DNA of 64,000 nt from Streptomyces sp. NBC_00091 (GTDB taxonomy: Bacteria; Actinomycetota; Actinomycetes; Streptomycetales; Streptomycetaceae). This document shows, piece by piece, positions 53,281 through 63,029 of the stretch. Numbering within the stretch: position 1 is the stretch's first letter; the number at the start of each line of letters is the position of its first letter. The stretch spans positions 2,418,001-2,482,000 of the forward strand of contig NZ_JAPEMA010000001.1 of assembly GCF_026343185.1 (NCBI RefSeq). Direction: 5' to 3'. Under the pieces are notes generated by a model. The model ran no database searches and was not told the DNA's origin. It saw only the letters and a program-made list of their open reading frames with translations. The translations under genes and the position numbers were made by a program.

Positions 53281-53439
53281 TCAGAAGCTCAGGCCGAAGG
53301 CGCGGTCGAGGTGGGGAAGGAACGCGAGCGTGGTGAGGACCAGCGTTCCCGCCCACAGCAACAGCCGTGCCCTGCCCGGCCAGTCGCGCAGTACCGCCCA
53401 CACACACAGGGAGATCAGGAGGAAGAGGATGGTGTACAT
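53281..53439 (-). CDS. Small membrane protein, DUF5993-like
   Basis: The 52-residue ORF begins MYTILFLLISLCVWAVLRDW, has two hydrophobic segments and ends DRAFGLSF. ATG at 53439 with AAGGA 7 nt upstream; stop 13 bp before the DsbB-like start. Size, ending and position match DUF5993, a family of DsbB-associated micro-proteins. It may assist the DsbB partner. Confidence 0.75.
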   Translation of the reverse strand: MYTILFLLISLCVWAVLRDWPGRARLLLWAGTLVLTTLAFLPHLDRAFGLSF

Positions 53440-53580
53440 GGTGTCCTTGCTTCATCGAAAGGCTCTTGTCTCCACCCTCGGCCGCACCGCCTCCCCCCGG
53501 TAGGACCCGCGGATCGATGGACCCATAGGCCGGCCCTATGCCCCCGCCCGGATCCGCGGGCCACCCCCTAAGCTGCGGGC

Positions 53581-53979
53581 GTGCCGTCCTACTCGATCGC
53601 TCAGGCCGCAGGCCTGCTGTGCGTGAGTCCCGAGACCGTCCGCCGCTGGGCCGACTCCGGGCGGCTGCCCTCCCTGCGCGCAGCCGACGGCACCCGGTCC
53701 GTCGACGGTGCGGAGCTCGCCGCCTTCGCGCAGGGCCGGGCCGCCGGCCTGCACCCGGTGCCCGACCGGGCCGCCGCCACCTCCGTACGCAATGCCTTCG
53801 CCGGCATCGTCACGGCGGTCCGGCTGGACGAGGTGGCGGCCCAGGTGGAGATCCAGTCGGGCCCGCACCGCATCGTCTCGGTGGTGACCCGGGAGTCCGT
53901 GGAGCAGCTCGGCATCGCGGTCGGCGTCAGCGTCACCGCCCGCGTGAAGTCGACGGAGGTCCACGTCGACATCGCCTGA
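53581..53979 (+). CDS. HTH-TOBE molybdate-responsive regulator
   Basis: The 132-residue protein has an N-terminal MerR/excisionase-type HTH (YSIAQAAGLLCVSPETVRRWADSGRLPSLRAADGTRSVDGAEL) followed by a single TOBE/Mop domain (SVRNAFAGIVTAVRLDEVAAQVEIQSGPHRIVSVVTRES). TOBE domains bind molybdate or tungstate. GTG start. It lies beside a molybdenum hydroxylase gene and near a di-Mop protein, which supports molybdate-linked control. Confidence 0.88.
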   Translation: MPSYSIAQAAGLLCVSPETVRRWADSGRLPSLRAADGTRSVDGAELAAFAQGRAAGLHPVPDRAAATSVRNAFAGIVTAVRLDEVAAQVEIQSGPHRIVSVVTRESVEQLGIAVGVSVTARVKSTEVHVDIA

Positions 53980-54009
53980 TCCGAAAAAAGAGACGGCCTA
54001 AGAGACGGC

Positions 54010-55467
54010 CTAGCGGCAGAGCAGCGCCGCGTACAGGTCCAGCTTGTGGTCCAGGCGCGAGAGGTCACGGCCCGTCAGGACCTGTACCCGCTCCATCCGG
54101 TAGTGCACGGTGTTCACGTGCAGGTGGAGCGCCTCCGCCGTACGGGCCCACGAGCAGTTGTTGGCCAGGAAGACCTCCAGGGTCTCCCGCAGCATCCCGT
54201 CCCCCAGCGCGCCCAGCGTCCGCGCCCCGAAGACCGAGCGGACCTCGCCGGGCACCCCCGACAGCAGCTCCGCCAGGGTGTCCAGCTGCTCGACCGCCCG
54301 TACCCGCAGCTCCCCCTCCGCCGCCGTCAGGGCGAAGCGGGCCTGGCTCAGGGAGGCCCGCAGGCCCTCCGGTCCCGCCGCCGGGGCGCCCGCGCCCAGG
54401 CGCAGGTCCGCCTCCGGACCCCCGCACGCCTGGAGCAGCGGCCACAGTCCGCGCAGCTCGGCCGCCACGTCCACGTGCCCGCGCGGGTCCTCGTACAGCA
54501 CGGCCGCCGACTCCCCGGCCGCCCACGGGACCCCTTCGAGGTGCCCCAGGGCCTCCGCCAGCGCCGGCCCCGAGGTGGCCGCCAGCACCCGGTACGGCCC
54601 GCCCGGCGGCAGTCCGGCCGCCGCCAGCGCCTCCTCCAGCGCCCCCGGATCGGGCTCCGCCGGCCCCGCCAGCAGCCCGACCAGCGCCTGCCCGGCCGCC
54701 CGCGCGGCGGCGGTGGTCCGGCGCTCGCGCCCCTCGCGGTACTGGGCGAGCACCTCGGCGATCTCGTGCAGTACCCGCGGCGGCGCCGCGTCCGCGTCCG
54801 GGACGTGCAGCTGCCAGGCGTCGTACGGGGAGCTGTCGGCCTCGACCCGCAGCGACAGCCCGCCCCGCGCGGGGGCCGCCGCCCGCTGGGCGGGTATCGC
54901 CGGGGCGGAGGGCGTACGGGCCACCGTGCGCCCGCTCGCGCTCAGCAGGTAGCAGTCCACCTTGCCCAGGTGCGCGCACGCCCGGTCCAGCAGTTCGGCG
55001 GGCTCCGCCCCGCCCTCCAGCAGCCGGCTCAGCTCGCCGCGCACGTTCTCGGGGAGCGCGAAGGGCCGGGCCGGGCGGCGGCTGAGGTCCCCCCACTGCC
55101 GCAGGTACACCGCCTCGGTGACGGCCCGGAAGCTGGTCCGCCCCGGTACGGCCACGATCGGCACCCGGTGGGCCCGGCAGGCGGCGACCAGCTCCTGGGG
55201 CACCCGCCCGTGGGTCTCCTCGCCGGCCAGCAGGGCGGTGGCCCCGGCCCCGGCGAGCGCGGAGACGAAGCGGTCGGCCTTGCCGAGGTCGCCGTCCGCC
55301 CACCACACCAGCCCGCTCAGGACGAGTTCGCCGGGGCCCAGGAAGCGGCCCGGGTCCTCCAGGTCGGTGGCGGTGACCCCGCTGATCTCCTGGCCGAGAA
55401 GGGCTTCCTCGCCCCAGAGCAGGGTGAGGCCGAGAGTGTCTGACTGGAGCAGATCGCGGACGTGCAT
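54010..55467 (-). CDS. PucR-family transcriptional regulator
   Basis: The 485-residue protein has the PucR N-terminal domain (MHVRDLLQSDTLGLTLLWGEEAL, then EISGVTATDLEDPGRFLGPGELVLSG), a GGDEF-like middle region, and the C-terminal PucR HTH (DTLAELLSGVPGEV..., LRETLEVFLANNCSWARTAEALHLHVNTVHYRMERVQVLTGRDL). Family members activate purine catabolism genes. ATG at 55467 with AAGGAG. Divergent from the xanthine-dehydrogenase-type gene, its likely target. Confidence 0.93.
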   Translation of the reverse strand: MHVRDLLQSDTLGLTLLWGEEALLGQEISGVTATDLEDPGRFLGPGELVLSGLVWWADGDLGKADRFVSALAGAGATALLAGEETHGRVPQELVAACRAHRVPIVAVPGRTSFRAVTEAVYLRQWGDLSRRPARPFALPENVRGELSRLLEGGAEPAELLDRACAHLGKVDCYLLSASGRTVARTPSAPAIPAQRAAAPARGGLSLRVEADSSPYDAWQLHVPDADAAPPRVLHEIAEVLAQYREGRERRTTAAARAAGQALVGLLAGPAEPDPGALEEALAAAGLPPGGPYRVLAATSGPALAEALGHLEGVPWAAGESAAVLYEDPRGHVDVAAELRGLWPLLQACGGPEADLRLGAGAPAAGPEGLRASLSQARFALTAAEGELRVRAVEQLDTLAELLSGVPGEVRSVFGARTLGALGDGMLRETLEVFLANNCSWARTAEALHLHVNTVHYRMERVQVLTGRDLSRLDHKLDLYAALLCR

Positions 55468-55569
55468 GGCAGGGACTCCTTGCGGTGGGGGTGACCCACA
55501 TTCGCCAGGTGAATACGAGGAACGCCATCGTAAATGCAAGGGCAATGACCGCCTACAGCTTTTGGTTGA

Positions 55570-58500
55570 TCATCCCTCGACATCGCCGCCACCTGCACCA
55601 TCACCGAGCTGTCCCGCTTCGGCCGGACCCTGGAGGCCACCGCCGCCCCGCTGATCGAGCAGTGCTGCCGCGCCTTCCTCGCGAGCTTCAAGATCTGGAA
55701 CATGGCCACCGTCGGCGGGAACCTCTGCAACGGCCTCCCGGCCGGCCCGATGATCTCCCTGACCGGCGCCCTCGACGGCACCGTCCTCCTCCAGGGCCAG
55801 GACGGCGCCACCCGCCGCCTGCCCGTCGCCGACTTCGTCCGCGGCGCCGGGGTCAAGGACCTGCGCGACGGGGAGCTGCTGCGCTCCGTGCGCGTCCCGG
55901 CCCGCGCGCTGGAGTCCCGTACGGCCTTCCGGCAGGCCTCGCTGTACGGACTCGGCCGCTCCGGCGCCCTCGTGATCGGCGCCCACGACCCCCGCGACGG
56001 CTCCCTCGCCGTCACCGTCACCGCGGCCACCACCCGCCCGTTCCGCTTCTGGTTCGCGCTGCCGCCCACCGCCGCCGAGCTGCGCGCGGCGATCGACGGG
56101 GCCGTACGCCCCGGGGGCCGCTCCGTCACCACCGTCGAGGGCCTCGCCAAGCCCGGCGGCGAACTCCACCCGGCGCAGCAGCAGTTCCTCGACGCCCAGG
56201 GCTTCCAGTGCGGCTTCTGCACGGCCGGCTTCCTGATGACCACCGCCGCCCTCCAGGCCGAGCAGGGCACCGCCCACGACGACGGCAAGCTGGCCGACCT
56301 CCCGCGCGCCTTCAAGGGCAACATCTGCCGCTGTACGGGCTACCGCGCCATCGAGGACGCCGTCCGCGGGGTGAAGCACACCGAGGACCCGGAGGCCGGC
56401 CAGGCCGTCGGCCGGTCCCTGGGCGCCCCTGCCGGACCGCAGGTGGTCACCGGCACCGCCCGCTACACCTTCGACGTCGAGGTGCCCGGGCTGCTCCACA
56501 TGAAGCTGCTGCGCTCCCCGCACCCGCACGCCCGCATCGTCGCCATCGACACCCGCGACGCCCTCCAGGTCCCGGGCGTCCACGCCGTCCTCACCCACCA
56601 CGACGCCCCCGAGCGGCTCTACTCCAGCGCCCGCCACGAGCACCCCACCGAGGACCCGATGGACACCCGGGTCCTGGACGACGTGGTCCGCTTCGTCGGG
56701 CAGCGCGTGGCGGCGGTCGTCGCCGACAGCGAGCAGGCCGCCGAGGAGGGCTGCCGGCGCGTGGTCGTCACGTACGAGGAACTCCCGTACGTGATCGACC
56801 CCGAGGAGGCCATGCTCCCTGGCGCCCCCGTGATCCACCCCAAGGGCCCGGAGTCGGGCATCTCCCGCGCCGGGAACAACGTGTGCGGCGAGGTCCACAA
56901 CACCCTCGGCGACATGGAGAAGGGGTACGCGGAGGCGGACGTCGTCTACGAAGAGACCTTCCAGACCCAGCGCGTCCAGCACGCCAGCCTGGAGACCCAC
57001 GGCAGCGTCGCCTACTTCGAGCCCAAGGAGGACGGCTCCCCCGGCGAGCGCATCACCGTCCGCTCCTCCACCCAGGCGCCGTTCCTGACCCGGCGGGCCC
57101 TGTGCGCCCTCTACGACCTGGGCGAGGACGAGGTCCGCGTCGTCGCGGGCCGCGTGGGCGGCGGGTTCGGCGGCAAGCAGGAGATGCTCACCGAGGACAT
57201 CGTGGTCCTCGCCGCCCTGAAGCTGCACCGCCCGGTGAAACTCGAATTCACCCGGGCCGAGCAGTTCTACGGTGCCACCACCCGCCACCCCTTCAAGATC
57301 ACCATCAAGGTCGGCGCCAAGGCCGACGGCACCCTCACCGCGCTGCGCATCCGCGTGCTCTCCAACACCGGCGCCTACGGCAACCACGGCCCGGCCGTCA
57401 TGTTCCACAGCGTCGGCGAGTCCTTCGCCGTCTACAAGGCGCCGAACAAGGAGGTGGAGGCGTACTCCGTCTACACCAACGGCGTCCCGGCGGGCGCCTT
57501 CCGCGGCTACGGACTGGGCCAGGTCCTCTTCGCCCTCGAATCCGTGATGGACGAGCTCGCCGTCCGGCTCGGCATGGACCCGCTCGTCCTGCGCGAGAAG
57601 AACGTCATCGGCCCCGGCGACCACATGGTGACCCCGATCGGCCACGAAGAGGACCTCTTCATCGCCTCGTACGGGATGAAGCAGTGCATGGACGTCGTCC
57701 GCAAGGCCATCGCCGAGGACCGCAGCCACGAGCAGGTCCCCGAGGGCTGGCTCACCGGCACGGGCACGGCGGTCGCGATGATCGCGACCGGCCCCCCGGG
57801 CGGCCACTTCGCCGACGCCCGCGTCAGCCTGCTCTCCGACGGCACGTACGACATCGCGGTGGGCACGGCCGAGTTCGGCAACGGCACCACCACCGTCCAC
57901 AAACAGATCACCGCCGGGGCCCTGAACACCACGGTCGACCGGATCGCCATCCGCCAGTCCGACACCGACGTCGTCCGCCACGACACCGGCGCCTTCGGCT
58001 CGGCCGGCACGGTCGTGGCGGGCAAGGCCGTGATGCTGGCGGCGGGCTCCCTCGCGGAACGCCTCCGGACCTTCGCGGCCCGCCACACGGGCGTGGCCCG
58101 CCACCTGTGCACGCTCCAGGCCGAGGCCTTCGACTGCGCGGGCCGCGTCGTCACCCTGAAAGAGCTGTACGAGGCCTCACACGCGGCGGGGGAGGACCTG
58201 TCGGCGGAGGGCCACTGGGGCGGCTCCCCCCGCTCCGTGGCCTTCAACGCCCAGTGGTTCCGTATCGCCGTGGACCCTGGCACGGGCGAGATGAGGATCC
58301 TGCGCAGCGTGCACGCGGCGGACGCGGGCAAGGTCATGAACCCGATGCAGTGCCGCGGCCAGGTCGAGGGCGGAGTCGCCCAAGCCCTCGGCACCACCCT
58401 CTTCGAGACCGTACGGGTCGACGAGCGCGGGGAGGTCACCACGGCCGCCTTCCGCCGCTACCGCCTCCCCCAGTACGCGGACGTCCCGCGTACGGAGGTG

Positions 58501-58686
58501 CACTTCATGGAGACCTCCGACGCGATCGGCCCGCTGGGCGCCAAGTCGATGAGCGAGAGCCCCTTCAACCCCGTGGCCCCGGCCTTCGCCAACGCCCTGC
58601 GGGACGCGACGGGGATCCGCTTCACGGAGATGCCGGTGACCCGTGACGTGGTCTGGCGGAAAATCAACCAGAAAGTGCGAGGCTGA
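55570..58686 (+). pseudogene. Chimeric, 5'-truncated xanthine dehydrogenase-type FAD/[2Fe-2S]/molybdopterin protein
   Basis: The frame opens right after a stop at 55567 and already reads FAD-domain sequence (DIAATCTITELSRFGRTLEATAAPL); the first ATG is at 55702 (MATVGGNLCNG). So the front of the FAD subunit (residues 1 to about 60) is missing. After the FAD C-terminal part (TAAELRAAIDGAVRP) it passes straight into the second half of a [2Fe-2S] subunit (VTTVEGLAKPGGELHPAQQQF, QCGFC and ICRCTGY), without the first, ferredoxin-like cluster. A complete molybdopterin subunit follows (GGGFGGKQEMLTED, GAFRGYGLGQ, and the base Glu in MSESPFNP). Two deletions in a three-subunit operon explain this. 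From ATG it would make 994 residues; an oxidase lacking one Fe-S cluster and part of FAD is unlikely to work. Confidence 0.75.
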
Positions 58687-58776
58687 CCGTCCCGGCGCTG
58701 GTCGAGGTCTGAAGCCCGGCGGATCTGGCCGAGTGATCGCTTACGAACGGGTCCCGTTCGTACGTAGGTTGGCCGT

Positions 58777-59127
58777 ATGTCTTCCGTACTCCTCATCGGC
58801 TACGAGCCCCAGGCCATACCCGGCATCGACGCGCAGGGCCTGCGTGCGGCCCTGGACAAGGAGATGGCCCGCTTCGACGAGCACGGCATAGACGGCCGCA
58901 TGGCGCTGATCGCCTTCGACGGGGAGGCCGAGGCCACCCTCGTCGCCGCACTGACCGAGCGCCCCTGGGACGTGGTGGTCGTCGGGGCGGGGATCCGCAA
59001 GGTGGAGCAGCTCCTGCCGCTCTTCGAGCAGATCCTGAACCTGGTCCACCGCCACGCCCCGCAGGCCGCCATCGCCTTCAACACCCGCCCCGACGACACC
59101 GTCGAGGTTGCCCTGCGCCGGCTCTGA
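58777..59127 (+). CDS. Conserved hypothetical protein, Rossmann-like
   Basis: The 116-residue protein has alternating strands and helices (SSVLLIGYEPQAI, MALIAFDGEAEATLVAAL, WDVVVVGAGIRKVEQLLPLF, AAIAFNTRPDD) resembling a small flavodoxin or response-regulator-like fold with no catalytic motif. ATG at 58777 in cgtATGtcttcc; RBS weak. Function unknown. Confidence 0.7.
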   Translation: MSSVLLIGYEPQAIPGIDAQGLRAALDKEMARFDEHGIDGRMALIAFDGEAEATLVAALTERPWDVVVVGAGIRKVEQLLPLFEQILNLVHRHAPQAAIAFNTRPDDTVEVALRRL

Positions 59128-60195
59128 TCAGTCCCGCAGCGCGCGGACCAGGTCCGCCAGGCGGGTGGCCGTCCCGTTCGCCGGGTGGACCAGGCGGGTG
59201 CGGGTGAGGGCGAAGGCCAGGCCGCGCTCCCGGTCGGCGAAGGCGATGGCCCCGCCGCTGCCGTGGTGCCCGAAGGCGGCCGCCGCGCCGCCGGCCGGGG
59301 GCAGGCCCAGGAAGTAGCCGAGCCCCTTCAGGTGGTGCCTGCGCAGCATCAGGTCCTCACCGTCCACCGCCGTCGCCGCCACCTCGGCGACCCGCTCCGG
59401 CGGCAGCAGCCGGACCCCGTCCACCTCCCCGAGCAGCGCCGCGTACATCCGGGCGGCGGCGCGGGCGGTCACGGTGCCGCAGGCGGGCAGGTCGGCCAGC
59501 AGGTAGCCGGGCCGGTTGGCGAGGGCGGCCGTGGTCCACAGGCTGCGGTTCGGGGCGATGAGCCGGGTGAAGGGGGCGCCGTACGGGAGCCCGGCCAGGT
59601 ACGCCTCCCAGCCGCCCTCCACCAGCGGCGCGACCCGGGGCAGCGCGGACTCCGGCAGCCCGAAGTACAGCTCGTCGGCGATCCCGAGGGGCTCGGCGAC
59701 GAACTCCCGCAGGGCCTGGCCCGGGGTGAGCCCGGTGACCCGGCGGACGGTCTCCCCGAGGATCCAGCCGAAGGTCCAGCCGTGGTACCCGCTGGCGCCG
59801 CCCGGCTCCCACAGCGGCCGGGCGGCGGCGACGATCCCGCACATGTGCTCCCAGTCGCACAGCTCGGGGACCGTGAGGGAGCGGGGGAGCTGGGGGATCC
59901 CGGCGGTGTGCGTGAGCGCGTGGCGGAGGGTGATCCCCGCCTTGCCGTGCGCCCCGAACTCGGGCCAGTACCGGGCGACCGGGTCCTCGTACGCGAGCAG
60001 GCCGCGCTCGGCGAGCAGGTGCACCAGGGTCGCCGTACAGCCCTTGCCGATGGAGAAGCCGTGGACGAGCGCCCCGGGCCCGGGCACGCCCGCGTACGCC
60101 TCCACGAGCGGCCGGCCGTGGCGGTAGGCGGCGACCTGGAGGCCGGTCTCCTCGCCGGAGGCGACCAGCGCGTCAACGGCTTCCTGAAGATCCAC
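59128..60195 (-). CDS. Serine beta-lactamase-family hydrolase (class C / esterase-like)
   Basis: The 355-residue protein has the nucleophile motif S48-I-G-K51 and the lid-region signatures ITLRHALTHTAGIPQLP and GYHGWTFGWILGE (Tyr position of the YxN motif). A C-terminal HHGSGG stands where KTG is found in class C enzymes. No signal peptide, so it acts in the cytoplasm, as expected for the EstB/penicillin-binding-protein-like esterase branch. GTG start at 60195 with GGAGG. Substrate unknown. Confidence 0.88.
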   Translation of the reverse strand: MDLQEAVDALVASGEETGLQVAAYRHGRPLVEAYAGVPGPGALVHGFSIGKGCTATLVHLLAERGLLAYEDPVARYWPEFGAHGKAGITLRHALTHTAGIPQLPRSLTVPELCDWEHMCGIVAAARPLWEPGGASGYHGWTFGWILGETVRRVTGLTPGQALREFVAEPLGIADELYFGLPESALPRVAPLVEGGWEAYLAGLPYGAPFTRLIAPNRSLWTTAALANRPGYLLADLPACGTVTARAAARMYAALLGEVDGVRLLPPERVAEVAATAVDGEDLMLRRHHLKGLGYFLGLPPAGGAAAAFGHHGSGGAIAFADRERGLAFALTRTRLVHPANGTATRLADLVRALRD

Positions 60196-60296
60196 GCGCG
60201 CCCCTCCTTCGCCTCCGCACGCCGTATCACCTACCGTAACTTCCCCCTTACCTTCGGTCATGACACCTGGTCGGGCGAGTGGAACGAGGTAGAGGG

Positions 60297-60590
60297 ATGA
60301 TGCGACGAGCGGCAAGGCTTCTCGGGGCGTGCGCGGCGGCGGCGATGCTGGCGCTGGCGACCCCGGGCACGGCACAGGCGGCCCATGGGGTCCTGTTCAT
60401 CGACCAGGCGCCGAACGAGGACCCGAGCGGCTGCTACCCGCTGGGCGACTTCGCGCCGTCGGAGGTCGCCAACTTCACGAACGAGGTGGCCTGGGTGTGG
60501 GCAGGCCCGAACTGCGACGGCTGGGTGGAGCACCCGATCGTCCCCGGCGAGAGGGCCATCGCGCGCGGCCGGAGCCTCTACATCGAGTGA
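60297..60590 (+). CDS. Small secreted protein
   Basis: A 97-residue ORF with a Sec signal (RLLGACAAAAMLALATPGTAQA, cleavage before AHG). The mature part of about 70 residues has two Cys (SGCYPLGDFA; GPNCDGW) that can pair, and is Trp/Asn-rich. It resembles small secreted streptomycete proteins of beta-sandwich type. Two adjacent ATGs (60297, 60300); GAGGTAG upstream. Function unknown. Confidence 0.75.
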   Translation: MMRRAARLLGACAAAAMLALATPGTAQAAHGVLFIDQAPNEDPSGCYPLGDFAPSEVANFTNEVAWVWAGPNCDGWVEHPIVPGERAIARGRSLYIE

Positions 60591-60617
60591 GCGCAGGCTC
60601 CGGCCGCCCGGCGGGCC

Positions 60618-61037
60618 TTACGCGGCCTGGAGGGAGACCTCGGTCGCCTTGATCAGCGCGACGACGGAGGAACCGGCGGCCAGGCCGAGCGCCTCGACGG
60701 CGTCGGCGGTGATCGCGGCGGTCAGCCCGCCGCCGTTCACGTCGACCTTGACGGAAGCCATGGCCGGGCCGGCGGCCACGTCGACGACGGTCCCGGCGAT
60801 CTGGTTACGGATGGACAGCCCCTTGACGGGACCGGTGGCCAGGGCCACCTCGGTGGCCTTGACCAGGGCCTTCACCGAGGAACCGGCGGCGAGGCCCAGC
60901 TCCTTGGCGGCGTCGGTGGTGATGGCGGCGGTGATGTCCTGGCCGCCTTCGAGACGGACCTTGACCGTCGTCATCGCCTCACCGGTGGCGATGGCGGTGA
61001 CGGTGCCGGCGATCTGGTTGCGGATGGACAGGCTCAT
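60618..61037 (-). CDS. Di-Mop molybdate-binding protein
   Basis: The 139-residue protein consists of two TOBE/Mop repeats: SIRNQIAGTVTAIATGEAMTTVKVRLEGG...ITTDAAKELGLAAGSSVKALVKATEV, and a second near-copy from SIRNQIAGTVVDV. Molbindins of this type store or buffer molybdate as hexamers or trimers. Start: MSLSIRNQIAG. With the TOBE regulator and the molybdopterin gene it forms a molybdenum-linked neighbourhood. Confidence 0.92.
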   Translation of the reverse strand: MSLSIRNQIAGTVTAIATGEAMTTVKVRLEGGQDITAAITTDAAKELGLAAGSSVKALVKATEVALATGPVKGLSIRNQIAGTVVDVAAGPAMASVKVDVNGGGLTAAITADAVEALGLAAGSSVVALIKATEVSLQAA

Positions 61038-61179
61038 GGGTGGTTCGACCTCTTACGTAGACACGTCGTACGGCTCGGGCGGAGCCGCACAAGATCGACC
61101 GTAGAGGCCCCCGCTTGGGCTCGTGTTCAGGCCCTCGCAGACGCCAACCGGAACCACCCGTCCGGCTTGCCGATGCGTT

Positions 61180-61362
61180 TCAGCTCCGCGAGGCGTACGC
61201 GACGAAGCCCGCCCACGCGGTGTCGCTGACCGCGAGTTGCGGGCCGATGCCCTTGGAGTCCCGGACGTGGACCGTCCCGGGGGTGGACGCCACCTCGACG
61301 CAGTCGTTGATGTCGCTGCTACTGCTGTAGCTGCTCTTGAACCAGTCCAGTTCGCCAACCAT
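61180..61362 (-). CDS. DUF397 protein, second of tandem pair
   Basis: The 60-residue DUF397 has [33 protein letters not shown] and WAGFVAYA. Separated by 2 bp from the preceding DUF397 gene. DUF397 proteins are partners of XRE/DUF5753 regulators and affect morphology or antibiotic control in Streptomyces. Confidence 0.9.
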   Translation of the reverse strand: MVGELDWFKSSYSSSSDINDCVEVASTPGTVHVRDSKGIGPQLAVSDTAWAGFVAYASRS

Positions 61363-61364
61363 GC

Positions 61365-61556
61365 CTAGACCTCCGCGGCGTATTCGATGAAGCCAGCCCA
61401 AGCCTCGGGCGTGAAGCCAAGCTGCGGGCCGGGGACGCTCTTCGAGTCCCGGACGTGAACCGTGCCAGGGGTGGACGCCACCTCGACGCAATCGCCGATC
61501 TCGTTGCTGTCGCTGTAGCTGCTCTTGAACCAGTCCAGTTCGGAAGGGTGGATCAT
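61365..61556 (-). CDS. DUF397 protein, first of tandem pair
   Basis: The 63-residue DUF397 ([21 protein letters not shown], then [12 protein letters not shown]), about 70% identical to its neighbour by eye, so the two arose by duplication. The ATG overlaps the stop of the XRE regulator gene (ATGA). Confidence 0.92.
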   Translation of the reverse strand: MIHPSELDWFKSSYSDSNEIGDCVEVASTPGTVHVRDSKSVPGPQLGFTPEAWAGFIEYAAEV

Positions 61557-62404
61557 GTCTCTCCCAGCAAGTGCTCGATGAAGACCCGAGACTCCCTTGG
61601 CGTCAGAGCCTGGGATCGGATCATCCCATACCGGAGTTCCAGCACCTGGAGCTGCTTGCGGTCGGAAATGGGACGCCCGTAAAAGGCTCCCTCCGAGCGC
61701 CCAACCGCCGTACCGTCCGGGAACTTCAGCAGCTCGATGCCGCCCGCCATGCCGGCGTGGACCTCGCAGTCCAGCGGCATCACCTGCACAACTGCGTTGC
61801 GCAACTCGGCGATTTCCAGGATCCGTTCGAGCTGCGCCCGCCAAACCATTGTGCCCCCGAGGGGCCGCCGAAGCGAGGCCTCCTCCTGGACGATGGTGAT
61901 GGCCGGTGCAGGGTCGCGTTCGAAGACGGACCGCCGGGCCAGTCGGCCCACGACGTTACGCTCTATCTCCTCCACCGCATGGGTCGGCTGCCTCATGTCG
62001 AACAAGGCCCGCGCGTAGGCCTCCGTCTGGAGCAGCCCGTGAATGTTGTGCGTGCGATAGCCGCCGATCTCAATCGCCTTGGCCTCCATCTTGGCCAAGG
62101 CGCGGACTTCCTTGGGGTACCGCACGCCCACCAGGTCCTCCCGCATCGCCTTGATCAGGCCACCGGCCCGCAGCGCCTCATCCACCCTGTCCAGGTACTC
62201 GGGCTTCGCGATCCGTTTGCCGCCCTCGACCTTGTAGATCAGGTCCTCGCCGTAGCCAATGCGGGTCGCCAGCTCGGCCACCCTCATGCCCAGCGCTTCC
62301 CGACGTGCCCGCATCTGCCTGCCGAGCGCGGCAACCACCGCCACACCCTGCGCATCCTCGGGGTCAACGGCCCAGCTGTGCTCTTCCGTGCCATCGCTGT
62401 CCAT
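61553..62404 (-). CDS. XRE-family regulator with DUF5753
   Basis: The 283-residue protein has an N-terminal HTH_XRE ([52 protein letters not shown]) and the C-terminal DUF5753 domain ([49 protein letters not shown]). ATG at 62404 ([10 protein letters not shown]) with AGGAGG 10 nt upstream. Operon with two DUF397 genes, the standard streptomycete trio. Confidence 0.94.
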   Translation of the reverse strand: MDSDGTEEHSWAVDPEDAQGVAVVAALGRQMRARREALGMRVAELATRIGYGEDLIYKVEGGKRIAKPEYLDRVDEALRAGGLIKAMREDLVGVRYPKEVRALAKMEAKAIEIGGYRTHNIHGLLQTEAYARALFDMRQPTHAVEEIERNVVGRLARRSVFERDPAPAITIVQEEASLRRPLGGTMVWRAQLERILEIAELRNAVVQVMPLDCEVHAGMAGGIELLKFPDGTAVGRSEGAFYGRPISDRKQLQVLELRYGMIRSQALTPRESRVFIEHLLGET

Positions 62405-62544
62405 ACGCACCCACCTCCTCAACGCGCCCTACCCGGCAGCCCCCTTGGGACAGTCCCGACACACTTGGACAAGGGTTGGACAAACCCTCTACGGACCGGC
62501 CGAGTCGCTTCACACAACTAGCACGGCCCGACACGCTGAGTGAT

Positions 62545-62910
62545 GTGAATCCTCCACTCCGGTACACCGTCCAGCTGTCCGCCACCCCCCGCGCGGCCCG
62601 CCTCGCCCGCCTGCTCACCGTCGAGCAACTCCGCGCCTGGGGGCTCCCCTTCGAGAACGCCGCCCAGGTCGTCGCCGAGCTGTGCGCCAACGCCGTCACC
62701 CACGGCCGGGTTCCCGGGCGGGACTTCCACCTGGAACTCAGCGTCACCGACGCCCGCCGCGTGCGGATCGAGGTGGCGGACACCCGGGCCGACCGGCTGC
62801 CCGGTGAGCCCGGCCGGGGGCTGACGATCGTCGGAGCCCTGTCCGAGCGCTGGGGCAGCACCCGTGGGCCCGCCCCCCGGAAGACGGTCTGGGCGGAGCT
62901 CAACTCCTAG
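62545..62910 (+). CDS. ATP-binding anti-sigma-like (HATPase_c) protein
   Basis: The 121-residue GHKL ATPase domain has FENAAQVVAELCANAVTHGRVPGRDF (N box), VRIEVADTRADRLP (G1-like) and GRGLTIVGALSERWG (G2). This is the RsbW-like, single-domain kinase type common in Streptomyces. Divergent from the XRE regulator. GTG start at 62545. It may control a sigma factor encoded elsewhere. Confidence 0.88.
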   Translation: MNPPLRYTVQLSATPRAARLARLLTVEQLRAWGLPFENAAQVVAELCANAVTHGRVPGRDFHLELSVTDARRVRIEVADTRADRLPGEPGRGLTIVGALSERWGSTRGPAPRKTVWAELNS

Positions 62911-63029
62911 GCCCGTCCGGCCGATCTTGGTTTCACTCGGAAGAGCGGTTTGCGTTGTCTGCGGGGTGCGCCATCGGCGCCTGCGCTTTGCTGAGCCGGG
63001 AAACCGCCCCCGCACCCCAAGGAGCGCAC

